Part shown: piece after piece, positions 46,262 to 58,284 of the stretch
Numbering within the stretch: position 1 is the stretch's first letter
Layout: each line of letters starts with the position of its first letter
Notes under the pieces: model-generated
What the model saw: the letters and a program-made list of their open reading frames with translations, nothing else
Told to the model about the DNA's origin: nothing
Databases searched by the model: none
Position numbers and translations under genes: made by a program
Source: Nicotiana tabacum
Taxonomy: Eukaryota > Streptophyta > Magnoliopsida > Solanales > Solanaceae
Length of the DNA stretch: 64,000 nucleotides
Assembly: GCF_000715075.1 (NCBI RefSeq)
Contig: NC_134082.1
Coordinates: 56,817,466-56,881,465 of the forward strand
Direction of reading: 5' to 3'

Positions 46262-46720
46262 CTACAATACAACTCCCAAATGATCAGCGCGCTCCTCCTG
46301 ACTACACGAGCACACCAGAATATCATCAATGAATACAATAATAAACGAGTCAAGATAAGGCCGAAACACGCTATTCATGAAATGTATGAATGTTGCTGGG
46401 GTATTGGTCAGCCCAAAAGACATCACAATGAACTCATAATGACTATATCGGGTCCTGAAAGCTGTCTTAAGAATATCCAAGTCCCTGATCTTCAACTGGT
46501 GATACCCTGACCGGAGATCAATCTTGGAGAACACCCTCGCTCCCTGAAGCTGGTCAAATAAATCATCAATACGAGGCAAATGGTACTTATTCTTGATTGT
46601 AACTCTGTTCAACTGCATGTAATCAATGCATATCCTCATCGTGCCATCCTTCTTTTTCACAAATAAAACAGGCTCACCTCAAGGCTACACACTAGGCCGA
46701 ATAAACCCCTTATCAAAGAG
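46262..46720 (-). pseudogene. Reverse transcriptase (palm part) of layer 1D, cut after YxDD
   Basis: The 132-codon frame begins [20 protein letters not shown], with [12 protein letters not shown] and [11 protein letters not shown] (catalytic FIDD). It ends [10 protein letters not shown] at 46262. A full gypsy RT continues with connection and RNase H for about 250 codons, but here integrase-side sequence starts within a few bases. Internal deletion near 46255. Confidence 0.9.
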
Positions 46721-47377
46721 TTCCTGAAGCTGCTCCTTCAACTCTACCGGTGCCATACAATACGGTGGAATAGAAATGGGCTGAGTGCCCAGCACCAAAT
46801 CAATACTAAAGTTGTTATCCCTATACGGTGGCATGCCCAGCAGGTCTGCAGGAAATACATCTGGAAAGTCCCTCAATATTAGAACAAAATCGATAATAGG
46901 AGTCTTTGTACTGACATCCCTCACAAAAGCCAGATAAGAAAGACAACCCTTCCCAACTATCCGTCGGGCCTTCAAAAATGAAATCACTCTACTGGGAACA
47001 AAATTAGTCGAACCTCGCCACTCAATCCGGGGCTCACCCGGCATAGCCAACGTCACTGTCTTAGCATGACAGTCCAAAATAGCACGACATGGAGATAACC
47101 AATCCATGCCTAATATAACATCAAAATCCATCATACAAAGAACTAGAAGGTCCACTCGGGTCTCCAAGACCCCAATAGTCACCACATACGACCAATCTAC
47201 ATGGTCCACAATAATAGTATCTCCTACCGGAGTAGATACACAAATAGATGAAACAAGAGACTCACAGAGTGTATACAAATAATGAGCAAAATATGATGAC
47301 ACATATGAAAAAGAGGAACCAGGATCAAATAACACAGAGGCATCTTTGTGGAAAACTAAGATAATACCTGTAATCAT
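46685..47377 (-). pseudogene. Protease and RT entry region of layer 1D
   Basis: 230 codons, the longest intact coding stretch in the window. VLFDPGSSFSYVS near residue 16 carries the active-site Asp, and VILGMDWLSPCRAILDCHAK is the second conserved block. The RT entry follows: DFPDVFPADLLGMPPYR, then the IPPY and ELKEQLQELFDKGFIRPS blocks. A single stop separates it from the RT frame at 46660. Confidence 0.9.
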
Positions 47378-47389
47378 GTCATATGAAGA

Positions 47390-48901
47390 AATAACATCTG
47401 GTCTGGCTGGGAGTGCGTAGAAACGGGCCTGACCACCACCTGATCAACCTCCCCCTCTAGGGCGACACCTAACTGACTGACCCCTACCCCTAGCTGCTTA
47501 GGCGTGTGGTGAAGTAACTGGATCTGAAGTCGAGGGCTGACGTCTCTACTGAGATGGACCCCTAAGAAGATGAGGACACTGCCTCCTCATATGCCCAAAA
47601 TCTCCACACTCTTAAAAACTCCATAGTGCAGGGAACGGGGACTAAAGGGAGCCCCTAACACCGGGATGACTAATAGAAGAACCTGGCATGGAAGAGTCCT
47701 GAACTGATAGAGCACGAGACGAACTATGGGATGGAAGGGCACTAAGTGATGAATGACCCCGATGAGAACTATGAGAACCATGGCCTGATGATGCCCCAGA
47801 ATGAGCTGGGTGAGCTGAATGAGCATGTCCGAATGGACGGCCTCTACCGTGCTAAATCTGGCCTCTTTAAGGAGCCCCACCAACACTACCAGATCCCTTA
47901 GACCTGTTGGCCTTCCTCTAATCTGGTCCTGGCGATGAACTACTCAATCTCTCGGGCAATATCAACAACCTGCTCAAAGGTAGCACCTGACACCCTCTCT
48001 CTAGTCATGAGAATCTGAAGCTGATATGTGAGGCCATCCACAAACCTCCTAATCCTCTCTTTATCCGTAGGAACCAACCAAACAACATGACAAGATAGCT
48101 CTAAAAATCTCATCTCATATAGCATCACAGTCATATCATCCTAACGCAACTACTCGAACTGCCTATGTAGCTCTTCCATGCGAGAATGTGGCACATACTT
48201 CTCCAAAAAGAGAGCAAAGAACTGCTTCCAGGTAAGGGGCGTTGCACCAACAAGCCTACGCCTCTCATAAGCCTCCTACCAAGTAAAGGTAGCTCTTGAA
48301 AAGTGGAAGGTAGTGAATGAGACCACGCTGCTCTCCAAAATACCTACGGTCCGAAGCATCCTCTAACACTTGTCCAAGAAACCCTAGGCATACTCTCCCT
48401 CTGAACCACTGAAAGTCGGAGGCTGAAGTCTACCAAACCTCTTCAATCGACGCTGCTCCTCGTCAGGCATAACTGGTACCATATAATCCTGAGCGGGTGT
48501 AACCGGCTGGGCTGGAGGTGCCCCCGGTGTCTGAAGTCCTTGCACAACCTGCTCAGGTGTGCGAGCGGCGGGAGTCCGGCCTAAGAAGTAGCCGCGACTG
48601 TGATCACTGAAACCACTTAAGCTAGGCCAATGCACATTGATAGCATCTGAGCTAGGGCCTCCTAAAGGCCTGGAATAATAATCGTCACAGCCGGTGCCTA
48701 AGCTGGTCCTGTAGAAGCATCCGCAACTAGGACCTGATCGTGAACTGGGGCGGCTGGTGGATCTACAGGTGCTGCCCTAGCCGTTGTGCGGGCTACACCC
48801 CTGCCCCTACCATGGCCTCGACCGTGACCTCAGCCTCTAGTCGCCCCAACTGGTGGTACGGGTGACCGTCTGTCCTGACCGGTAGCTCGTGTCCTCACCA
48901 T
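47390..48901 (-). pseudogene. Gag pseudogene of layer 1D
   Basis: The probable start ATG at 48901 reads MVRTRATGQDRRSPVPPVGA with a Gly/Arg-rich stretch after it. Other pieces are 48635-48384 (ending FGRLQPPTFSGSEGEYA, capsid start) and 48134-47940 (MTVMLYEMRFLELSCHVVWL, then RFVDGLTYQLQILMTRERVS). The zinc knuckle near 47605-47570 reads ECGDFGHMRRQC with the first Cys lost and a stop inside. Capsid protein, multiply broken. Confidence 0.85.
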
Positions 48902-49082
48902 ATGTGAGAGAATAGAGTAACAAAAGTTAAGTTACTAGAATCAACAGATTCGCATGACAAGAATTCAAGAATGTGAAGTTTTTTCTAAACGTTCCATAGC
49001 CTCTCGTCACTATTTTTCTGAAGTTAGTCAAAATACTTACTGAGTATATGGAATTAGTTGTACTCATACTAGACTTCTGCAC

Positions 49083-51913
49083 TGTCACGACCCTAAACCA
49101 CCCCGGTCGTGATGGCGCCTATCACAGTACTAGGCAAGCCGATTTGACATTTATAACATAAACATGTCTTTTTCTTAATTCCTTTACTAATCATATATTA
49201 CCACAAATATTTTGTTTAAACATTTCAAAATAAGCAGAAACAAATATGTAAAACTTCAACCACTGCCCGATCCCGGTATCACTAGTCCTGAGCCATTAAA
49301 ATACAATCTATTATTGTCTACTCAATACAAGATGAGTTTGAGAAAATTAAATACTTAATAGATAGGAAGGAGAAAGGCAAGGCTACGAACGCCGTGCAGC
49401 TACCTTGCTAACTCTGGAATGCTCTGAAGGTAAGGAACAACTTTCACTTGGATGCTCTAGCACCTGGATCTGCGCACAAGGTGCAGGGAGTAACGTGAGT
49501 ACGCCAACTCAGTAAGTAACAATTATAAATAAAGGCTGAGTGCAGTGAGGAGCATTAAAAATCATATACATCTCATAACATAAAATCTCAATAGAAATAA
49601 CAAAGTCAAATGAGTAATTCAATTTCCGAACATCTCGTAAAAACTCCAGTTTCAATGAAAAGTTGTTTAAAATGTTTCTTCAACATTTTTAGTAGGGGCT
49701 CAGTATAAAAAAGAATGAAAACAGTAATTTCATAAAACAAGCCCCTCGGGCAAGGTATCACTCATATATATATATATAGTCCATCGGGCAAGCCTCTCAG
49801 TAACTCGTGACTCAACGCTCGTCAATCATCACTCATACTCAGCACTCACTCTCAATAGGTACCATATAGTAACCGCTACGGCGTGCAGCCCGATCCATAT
49901 ATATATATAGTCGACTGTGCTCATTGAGGGTGTGCAAATTCCGGAGGGGCTCCAACAGCCCAAACGCTATATCGCTGCGGCGTGCAGCCCAATCTAACAT
50001 ATCACTGCGCTGCGGCGTGCAGCCTGATCCATAAATATATAATCCTCACCATCCGGCCCTTGGCCTCTCTCAGTCATCAACCTCACAGCCACTCAGGCAT
50101 TTCAGTGAAAAATTAAGGAACTCAGACCAAACAGTTTTCATACATTTGAAAGTAGAGTAATGAAACTGAATCAAATAATAAACAGGTAAAAATCATGACT
50201 GAGCATATGCTTTCAAATTAAAACAGTGTGAGGATAGTAGTAAAATATCCTTGAGGGTCCAAACAGTACGTCACAAGGCCCCAAACATGACATTTAGCCC
50301 AAGTTAACAGAATTTATTTCTAAACACATAGATTTCATATAGAGTTTATAAAAATATGCAACTCTATAGTTGCGACGGGATGGACCAAGTCACAATCCCT
50401 ACCGGTGCACGCCCACAATCCGTCACCTAGCATGTGCGTCACCTCACTTATAAAACAGTATGAGATTCCGGGGTTTACGATTTCCACTCGTTACTTACCT
50501 GAAACCGGATGAAAATCTACTTTGCAATGCCCTTACCTCTCGACTCGGCCTCAAATCGTCCCGTATCTATCCAAAATCAGAATCATATCATCAATACATG
50601 CCAAAGGGATAAAGCCCATGCAAAAATTATCAAATTAAACTCAAAATCCCAAATTTGCTCAAACCCAGCCGCCGGGCCCACTCCTCGGAATCCAACAAAA
50701 GTCACAAAACTAGAAACTCTTTTCACTCCTGAGTCTATAAATCATCAAAATCGGACCTTATATGGACCCTCAAATCCCCAATTTAAACTCTACAATTTCA
50801 AGTCCTAATCTCCTAATTTCTTCTCAAATTTTCCCACTAATATCATGATTAAACAATGGAATACACATGATGTAACCACATGATATAAGGCCCAAGTAGC
50901 TTACATCTCTGAAAACACTTGATTCCCTATTGAAATCACAGCTTGGAGCTCCAAATATCGACCAAAAATGGTGGAAGAATGACCAAATTTTTGAAGGGGA
51001 GCTTATATACTTTCTGCCCCAAGTATTTCGCACCTGTAATCCCATAAGCGCACCTGCGCTTCTGCTTCTGCGGATTTCACTTAACCTTACCAGGCCTCGC
51101 ATATACGGTTGCCTTACCGCACCTGCGACATCGCAGATGCGGTTTACAAAGACACACCTTCGGTTCTCCACGCATCTGCGCCCCTTTTCCGCTCCTGCGA
51201 AGCTCGCACCTGCGGTCCCCAATCCGCATGTGCGGATATGACAGAAGCAGCAACACCAACTGTAATTTCTCAAGTTCAAACTTTCCAATGGCCATCTGAA
51301 ATCATCCCGAGAACCTGGGGACCTCAACCAAACATGCCAACAAGTCATAAACCACTATTCAATCTTATTCAAACCTTCAGAACACTCAAAACACCAAATC
51401 ACCCTCTGATTCAAGCCTAAGGATTTCCAAACTTCCGAATTCCGCAAACAATAAAAAACCTATCAAACCTCACATGAATGACCTGAAATTTTGCACACAC
51501 GACACAAATGACACAAGGTCCTACTACAATTTCCAAAATTCCATTCTGACGCCGATATAAGATTTTCTCTGACCGGAAAATGCCAAATTTCCAATTTCGC
51601 CAATTCAAGCCTAAATCTATCACGGACCTCCAAAATATATTTCGAACACGCTCCTAAGTCCAAAATCAACTAACGAAGCTATCCGAACCATCAAAATTCA
51701 CATCCGAGACCTTCTACTCATAAGTCAACATCTAGTTGACTTTTCCAACATAAGCTTTTAAATAAGAGACTAAGTGTCTCATTTCACTCCATTGCCACTC
51801 CGAACACAGAACATCCAACACGATATGGTGAAATACAGCTATAAAATACATAAAGAAGAAGAAATGGGGAGAATGGGACTGTAACTTATGAAATAACTGG
51901 CCGGGTTGTTACA
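49083..51913 (-). mobile_element. 5' LTR of layer 1D (2831 bp)
   Basis: Plus-strand ends TGTCACGACCC and GTTGTTACA. It matches 31963-34241 plus 44079-44724. No TGGTATCAGAGC-type PBS follows at 49082 on the minus strand; instead GTGCAGAAGTCTAG is seen, so the priming site appears replaced or deleted. Confidence 0.88.
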
Positions 51914-53847
51914 CATTGATGTAACATTCAACCCTCATATGAATAATGTCATCAAAGATGTTTTGCATTGCACGTTGGTAAGTGGCACCAGTATTCTTCC
52001 AACTGAATGGCATCACTTTGTAGAACTATATCCCTTTTAGAGTTTGGAAAGCATTGCATTCTTCATCATTTGGAGACATCCTTATTTGATTGATCCGCAG
52101 GACCTATCCATGAATGACATAGCTTTATGCCCTGACGTAGCATCAACCATGAGTTCAATAATTGGTAGCGAAAAGTCATCATTTGGACATGCCTTGATTA
52201 GGTCTAAAAAGTCAACACAAACACGTATTTGACAATTCTTATTCTTGACAGGTACAATATTTGAGATCCATGATGGGTATTTCACCTCTCGAATAAATCC
52301 CTCCTCGATCAGCTTATTGAATTTGGCTTCAATTTGTGGTACTAACTTGGGTTTACATGCGTTGTGACTACTTCACTAGGCGTGCTCCACTTTTGATCCT
52401 CAAATAATGAACGCTACCTTACGACTAAGACCAAACATATCTTTATATGACCAAGCGAAAACATCTTTGTACTCGGTCAACAACTTGAAGTATTCCTTAT
52501 CCTCTTGAGGCTTAAGAAGCGCACTAATGAAGGTTGGGCATGGATTTTCCAAAGTGCCTAAATTGAGTTACTTAAGCTCATCTCCAGTTGATTGCCCGCC
52601 ATCTTCTTGTTGAGTGGGAGCCTCGTGGACTTCATCATCAACATCAACGCATGGGCTATCATCCACTATTATGGGATGGGACATTTCCATGAAGTTTGAC
52701 TTTACTCTTTGACTTCCTTGAATGGTCGGCATGGCTCTTTCCTCTTTCTCTATTTCTTTACGAGACTAGCAGGTGTAAACGATGGTACTCCTTCTTACCT
52801 TCATTGGACCATCTATGGATACTGACAAAACAAACTTCCTCTTCATTCGTGATGGGAAAGCACTGCCGAATTCTTTGTTAGCAACCTCTTAAAGATGACC
52901 ATGCTCCTCATATTCGACAATATCTTTCTAAATGGTGCCTTATTTGTAGTTCCCATGCGATAAAAAAGGGAGATCTTTGAGGTGGTGAGAACTTCATTTA
53001 GATGTTTGGAAGCTACACATTCAGCCTTGTAACTCAGCCTTTCAAACAATGAGAGATGAGGGGTTCAACTTCCGATGCAATTAAACATTGAAGCTCATTT
53101 TTTCACTTTCTTGTCATTAACTTCCTTCATATCCTCTATTGAGATGTGTTGACAAAGCTATATCTTTCCCTCTCTAAGGTGAAATTCGAAGAGGCTCTGG
53201 CAAACTAAACCTTAACCCAAATTTAGCAGTGGCGACGTAGTGCCCTTGATATCTCAACCTCATTTGGGAGTCAGTAAGCCCATGTATCTTTTCACCAACG
53301 ACTTCATCTTTGAGTTCTCCTAGTCTTTATGGATTGGGGAAGTTGTAACCAGAATTTTCAAGAAATATGAAAGCTTTAGGATCAAAGTGCCCTTTTATTT
53401 TATTAACTTGGGGATTGCCTTCAGCAGACTCACAAGTCACAGATGGGATTTGTGCAACTGGGACAGTCATATGCTCCTATCTTGGATTTCTATGTAACTA
53501 ATTTATTCTTTGGAGTACATTCTTATAACAGAGGTTGTCCTTTCTTTCAATGCTCACACGGAACATAGCAGAAAACTAGATGCTCCTTATCAATATTCGT
53601 GTATATATCACTTTCAGATGATGATAGCTTAATGGAGATTTCTTCTGTTTTCTTCTTTGATAACTTCACAGTAGTCCATTGAGCCTCATTATTTTCTATT
53701 GAATAGACGCTGGCTTGATCAATTGATGATGGTTTCTATACACTCCATTCATAACATCTAAGTAATTTGTGTATGCAAATTATGACTCTGTCTCAGTGAA
53801 GAATTAATGTCTGCATCAATTTTGACTCTCTTTCCATCCTTTCTGTA
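51914..53847 (-). pseudogene. Layer-0 RT, N-terminal part, and upstream linker
   Basis: Frame 52285-52082 begins MKYPSWISNIVPVKNKNCQI and has RVCVDFLDLIKACPNDDF, SLPIIELMVDATSG and AMSFMD. After frameshifts: MSPNDEECNAFQTLKGI, ATYQRAMQNIFDDIIHMRVE and CYIN at the insertion edge. The rest of YIDD is at 31962. The linker 52300-53847 is degenerate, with only short readable pieces (for example 53049-52843). Confidence 0.87.
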
Positions 53848-54190
53848 CATCAGACGTTGATGGAGTAGATGATATCACTTCATTCTCATGAATCCAAGTA
53901 CATCCAAGCAGCAAGTTGTATGATGTTTTAGCATCTATGATGTGAATCATGATGTTTGACTTCACCTCACCAATGGCTAATCTTACGTAGATCATACATA
54001 TGACTCATTGTCCTCCTTTGGTGAAACCTTGGATTGTTAGGTTACATTTGGACTGCTCATCTATAGAGATCCCAAGATTTTTAGCATCATCTTTGGCATG
54101 ATATTGACAGTCGAACCATCATCAACAAGTAAGATTGAGATGTTGTTCCCGAATAGCCCCTACAAAAAATAAAGGTTTGTTATGTGGCTT
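53848..54190 (-). pseudogene. Layer-0 aspartic protease
   Basis: The minus strand reads LLVDDGSTVNIMPKMMLKIL (active-site Asp, with DDG in place of DTG/DSG), then IHIIDAKTSYNLLLGCTWIH, the second conserved block, with stops between. It sits between gag and RT as expected. Confidence 0.8.
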
Positions 54191-56295
54191 AGACCCCAAC
54201 AGTAAATCATCATTTGTGAAGGAAATAGTTGCACAACAATTGATGATTTTCCTGTTATCATGTTCTTATGTTTTTGTTGGATGATACTCATTATTACTTT
54301 CCTTTATTTCATTTGTGCTAGAAACTACATGAGTCACACCAACGTGACTTCCATAGAGGGATTTTTCAGGGAAGAACACATGCAAAGTAATGGGATTTGG
54401 AAACTTTTGTGACAAAGCGCCATTAATCTTCTTGCTAGCAGAAGATTTGATATTCCTTGATGGTTGTAGCTTATCTACACTACTAATCTTCGCTTATGTA
54501 TTACGAATTCGTAGCCTCAAAATTGCCTGATGTCTTTGCTTCTTACGAATTACTAGAGTCCAACCTCATCGTGATTGTCTTTGGAGTGATTATCCAGCTC
54601 TAGTGAACCTTCACGAATTTCCTTGGAAGATAAACTTCAAAAGGCTCGAAACTTTCAGATTGTAAGAAGGCAGTGCTTGACACGTCCTGCAATCTTGAAC
54701 ACTTCTTTTCCTTGGGCACACCACTTGCATGATTTGCTTCCGCTGTTTCATCCATGTCTATGATGATTTTTCCTTCACTTACAAGAGCTATGATTTTATC
54801 TTTAAATATTAAGCATTTCTTTGTAGGGTGGCTAATGATGCGATGAAACTTGCAGTATTTCAAATCGCCAACTTTACCAATTTCCTAAAGCCTCTTTAAT
54901 TCAGGGAGATCGATGACCTTCTTCGCCTGCAATTCATCAAGGATCATGGGTACGTCTGAATCTGAAAATGGATAAACCTTTGCCTCTAATTCCTTTAAGG
55001 TTGGACGATGTTTCTTCGCTTTGGGATGTTGACTCATAGTCTTCTCCTCCTTCACTTTTTGCTTGGTCGTGACTTTCACAAAAGTTGCTTTCACTGCCAC
55101 AGATTCTTTAGTTTGATTCTTTGATGTAACATTTTTATTGAACTCCTACTGATCAGAGAACGAAGATGCCTTTCCATGAATTGCAACTCTCAACTCCATG
55201 CCGGGTGCTCTCGTTGCATGTTCTTTAAAAGTTCGCAGTTTGATCCCTTGTAGGATGTACAAAAGGCTCCAGTGCATTCATTAAGTGCATATCTCCACAG
55301 CAGATATTTTTGAAAGGTGATACTTGCAGTCCAAACTTAACTCTCTCTAACGACTGTTGTAATCCACCACGGGCTTGTCCTTGCTTTGCTTGGTGCCTGT
55401 CAACTGTATCATGCTTATAGTTTGTCGGGTACCATAAAATACTTTGAGGAATTCCTTATCAAGTTGATGTCAAATATCAATAGACTCGGGCTCCAAGTCA
55501 ACATACTAGTTAAATGCTTTCCCTTTTAGCAAACGAGCAAACTGTTTTACCAAAAGGTCACAATATTTTCCAATATTGCTACAAGTCTCGACAATGTGGG
55601 CAATATGTTGTCTTGGGTTTTCTTTGCCATCAAATTGATGCAAGTTTGGTTGTTGATAATTGGTTTGCATGGTTATACAATCAATCTACTTAGTAAAGGA
55701 TTATAGTAGTACAACGGACATTGCGATGCTCCGCCGTATTAAGCTCTGATGGTATTTGTTATCATGTTTTACGATTGTTGGACAGATAACGCCGCAATTG
55801 AAGTGGATTGCTTTTTGTTTTGAATGTAGAACTTGGAAAGCGATTCCTCGACAGATGTTTTATGTGAGGTCAAGACAGGTGAACGAGGAGGGATGTGGCT
55901 CGACTCTCCAGGTGCATAGGCCTCCAATTTGTTCATGAGTTGAGCGATTTGAAGGTCTTTGTCTTCAACAAATTTCTTCAAAATTTTATAGTCTGTTCCA
56001 TCATGACAAACTTTTTGTCCATGTTAGTTGCGTCAGTCATTAGGGTGTTGGCATTCAATGAAACTGGAGAATCCACTAAATTCTTAAATCCACCAAGGTT
56101 GGAGGTCGTTTGAGAAAGTTTATAAAATAGCAAGAATGGAGTGTTGGCCTCAGATGTTGCGGTTGCAAATGTCATGTGAGATATACTCTTCTTTCCATCT
56201 CCAAGGAGGCGAAGTATTGGATCCATCCAAGCCACTAGCCTTGAACTTGCTTCAAGTGATTGGGCCAACATGATTGAGCTCAGCAGCTGCGACAT
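54190..56295 (-). pseudogene. Layer-0 gag pseudogene
   Basis: Pieces are 56295-55978 (N-terminal), 55981-55769 (KDLQIAQLMNKLEAYAPGES), a capsid stretch near 55560-55300 in the same direction (FARLLKGKAFN, a stop, YVDLEPESID), 55100-54885 (HRPTLKELEAKVYPFSDSDV) and 54863-54600 (MKYCKFHRIISHPTKKCLIF). The Cys/His cluster of the last piece is a zinc-knuckle-like motif of Tat gag. Many stops and frameshifts; about 2 kb, normal for this family. Confidence 0.85.
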
Positions 56296-56404
56296 CCGTA
56301 CATCTTTGCATGGAACATCATCACACTTCTAGAAGGCCATTGAAGTAGTAGATCTAATGTTTGTAGTTTTTAACATACAAGCGGAAGAGATGAACAACAA
56401 AACT

Positions 56405-56423
56405 GGTCCCACTCGGCATGCCA
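56405..56423 (-). other. Primer binding site (layer 0)
   Basis: The minus strand reads TGGCATGCCGAGTGGGACC, five bases after the LTR. TGGCACGCC-type sites with GTGGGAC are common in Tat elements. tRNA identity not assigned. Confidence 0.7.
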
Positions 56424-56428
56424 AAATT

Positions 56429-57206
56429 TGTTTGCAACAAATTTTTGTAGTACGAAAAATAACTGCAACAAAAATAATATGAAAGAAGAGATTTTATTGA
56501 TAAATATTTGTGAGTACAATTCTATGTATCCCTTGATTCTCCTCTCTGAAATTATCCGTGATTTGATTCTTGAATCTAGGATGAAGTAGACCTCCTTGTG
56601 ATATATTTAATCGCTAAATACGTTAAGCGGCAATTCGCCGTTTCTGGTTGATCTCCGAAAAAAACTCCGTTAATCACTCCTTTGTTGACGAACTATGCAC
56701 TTGATGATTGATCTCTCAATTTGTGGATGCCTTCACCAATTGCGGGATGCTCTTGTCCAACTCTAAATCTCCTCAAAGAGTTATGTAATACCTTTATTTA
56801 TAGTAGTGGAGGATAGACAGTCCAACTACATATGAACTCTCTTGCTTGATTCTGACTGGATCATGTGAGTCATCAAACTTATCACATAAGCTATGTCATA
56901 TGCTTGCTTGGGATTGGCCAAGACATGTCATTTTAGACACTTGGCAACTCTTTATTGGTCACTGTTTTGGACTGAGATTACCACATCATTTAACACGGCG
57001 TCATCTTGTTGGCTTTGAGTTTGACTGGACATGCCATGTCACTTGACACATGGCATGAGTCTGAGCCTTATGATAAAATGGACCTTGGGCCTAAAAATAA
57101 TAAAATAGACTAATTTAATTTGTAAAGCCCAAATTAATTATATAACCCAAATGAATTTAATCTAAATTTTGTCTGGATTAGACCTAATAAATTTTATATG
57201 TCTACA
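56429..57206 (-). mobile_element. 5' LTR of layer 0 (778 bp)
   Basis: On the minus strand it starts TGTAGACATATAAAATTT (57206) and ends TTGTTGCAAACA (56429). Its partner is beyond the left end of the window, so the borders rest on TG/CA and the PBS. Confidence 0.78.
56793..56802 (-). promoter_or_regulatory. LTR TATA box (layer 0)
   Basis: TATAAATAAA on the minus strand, about 400 bases into the LTR and 370 bases before the PBS. Confidence 0.6.
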
Positions 57207-58284
57207 GTGATACCACGATAAAGTTAATTATGCAATGGATCTCAAACAACACATTAAATATTTTTTAAGATGATATATATATATATATATATAATATTCT
57301 AGCATGATCTATAACATAGTTAATTTGAGTTTTTTAGACATCGAATTAAATGAAGAATAGGTTAAGGGATCATCCAGTTCAACAAAGATACAAATAAGCA
57401 TATAATTTCCCCCTCCCAAAATCCTGGCACATGCATATACTCCTACCTCGTATATGCATCACCCTCGCATGTAGCAAACAATATCAATAAATAGAAAAAA
57501 TTTCTCCAACAAAGCTAGACAAGACACTTACCTTATTCCAGAACACAATCAACAAACAATCATGATTTTCCCATTAGAACAAGCCTCCAAACCAATCGAA
57601 TCTAAAAACAAATAGCATCCAAACAATCCAAAATAAGCTTTAGAAACTACCCCACGAGTAAAAAAGGTTCAATTTTTAATGAAATTGAAAAATACAACAA
57701 AAGTTTACCATGGGCCCGTGTGGGCAAAATTCAAGATTTGGACCAAAATCCAATTACCTATTCACCTCCAAGACCGGATATACAATTTGTTTTGAAATCC
57801 GACCTTAATTTGAGGTTTAAATCTCAATTTCACAAAATCCCTAAATTCTACCCAAACCCCTAAATTCTAGCATGAAATTCCCAGATTTGATGTTAAAAGT
57901 TCATGGGAAAAAGAGGGAAATTAATGGAAAATTAATTAGAGTAGCTTACCAATGAATTTGGGAAGAAACAATTCTTCAAAAATCGTCTCTAAAGTGTTTA
58001 GGGTTAAGAAATTGTGTAAAATGAGCTAAGTCCGGATTTTTTCCTCTTTTACCAAACTAAAGACATCGCAATTACAAACTCTTCTTCACAATTGTGATGT
58101 TCGCAAAAGCGAACAGCTATACAACTATCAAGTATTTCAAAAGCGACAAAAAGTTTGCTTTTGCGAACCTCCCCCGTTTGCATTTGCGATCCCCACCTTT
58201 GCATTTGCGAAGGTTGTCCGGCTAAGCCCTAGTCTCATTTGTGACCCAATAACCGCAAAAGCAAAGTCCCAAATGTTCACATTT
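57207..58284 (-). mobile_element. LTR remnant of another chromovirus-like element
   Basis: No coding frame. From about 57430 the style matches the minus-strand chromovirus LTRs (ACTTACCTTATTCC block, then GCATTTGCGA words), resembling 59590-60400 in order. It is interrupted on the left by layer 0 and on the right by the LTR at 58285. A TA microsatellite lies at about 57272-57293. Confidence 0.5.

Larger units (their letters stand above)
31963..51913 (-). mobile_element. Layer 1D: Tekay/Del-type chromovirus, internally deleted, with a Tat element in its left LTR
   Basis: Minus-strand order is 5' LTR (51913-49083), gag (48901-47390), protease (47377 on), RT (46710-46262), integrase (about 46000-45290), chromodomain (about 44930-44786), PPT, 3' LTR (44724-44079 continued at 34241-31963). 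The chromodomain after integrase and the gag type put it in the Tekay/Del chromoviruses. The end of RT and all of RNase H are missing. There are many stops. Confidence 0.9.
1..57206 (-). mobile_element. Layer 0: degenerate Tat-lineage Ty3/gypsy retrotransposon, split by four insertions
   Basis: The order read on the minus strand is 5' LTR (57206-56429), PBS, gag, protease, RT, RNase H, additional RNase H, integrase. A second RNase H between RNase H and integrase marks the Tat clade. The coding track is interrupted at 51914/31962, 31529/21518, 20802/19167 and 18166/18160, and it resumes at the matching codon each time, so the pieces are one element. The 3' LTR is outside the window to the left, and the right-hand TSD candidate is GTGAT at 57207-57211. 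Stops and frameshifts occur throughout, so it is dead. The assignment rests on motif order read by eye. Confidence 0.85.

Noticed and set aside
46262..46660. Endogenous pararetrovirus reverse transcriptase
   Set aside because: Integrase, chromodomain, LTRs and a TSD around it make it a Ty3/gypsy element; no movement-protein or virus-type coat region was seen.
56846..57046. 66-codon plus-strand frame near a Tat LTR
   Set aside because: Falls entirely inside the layer-0 LTR and on its non-transcribed strand; no domain.
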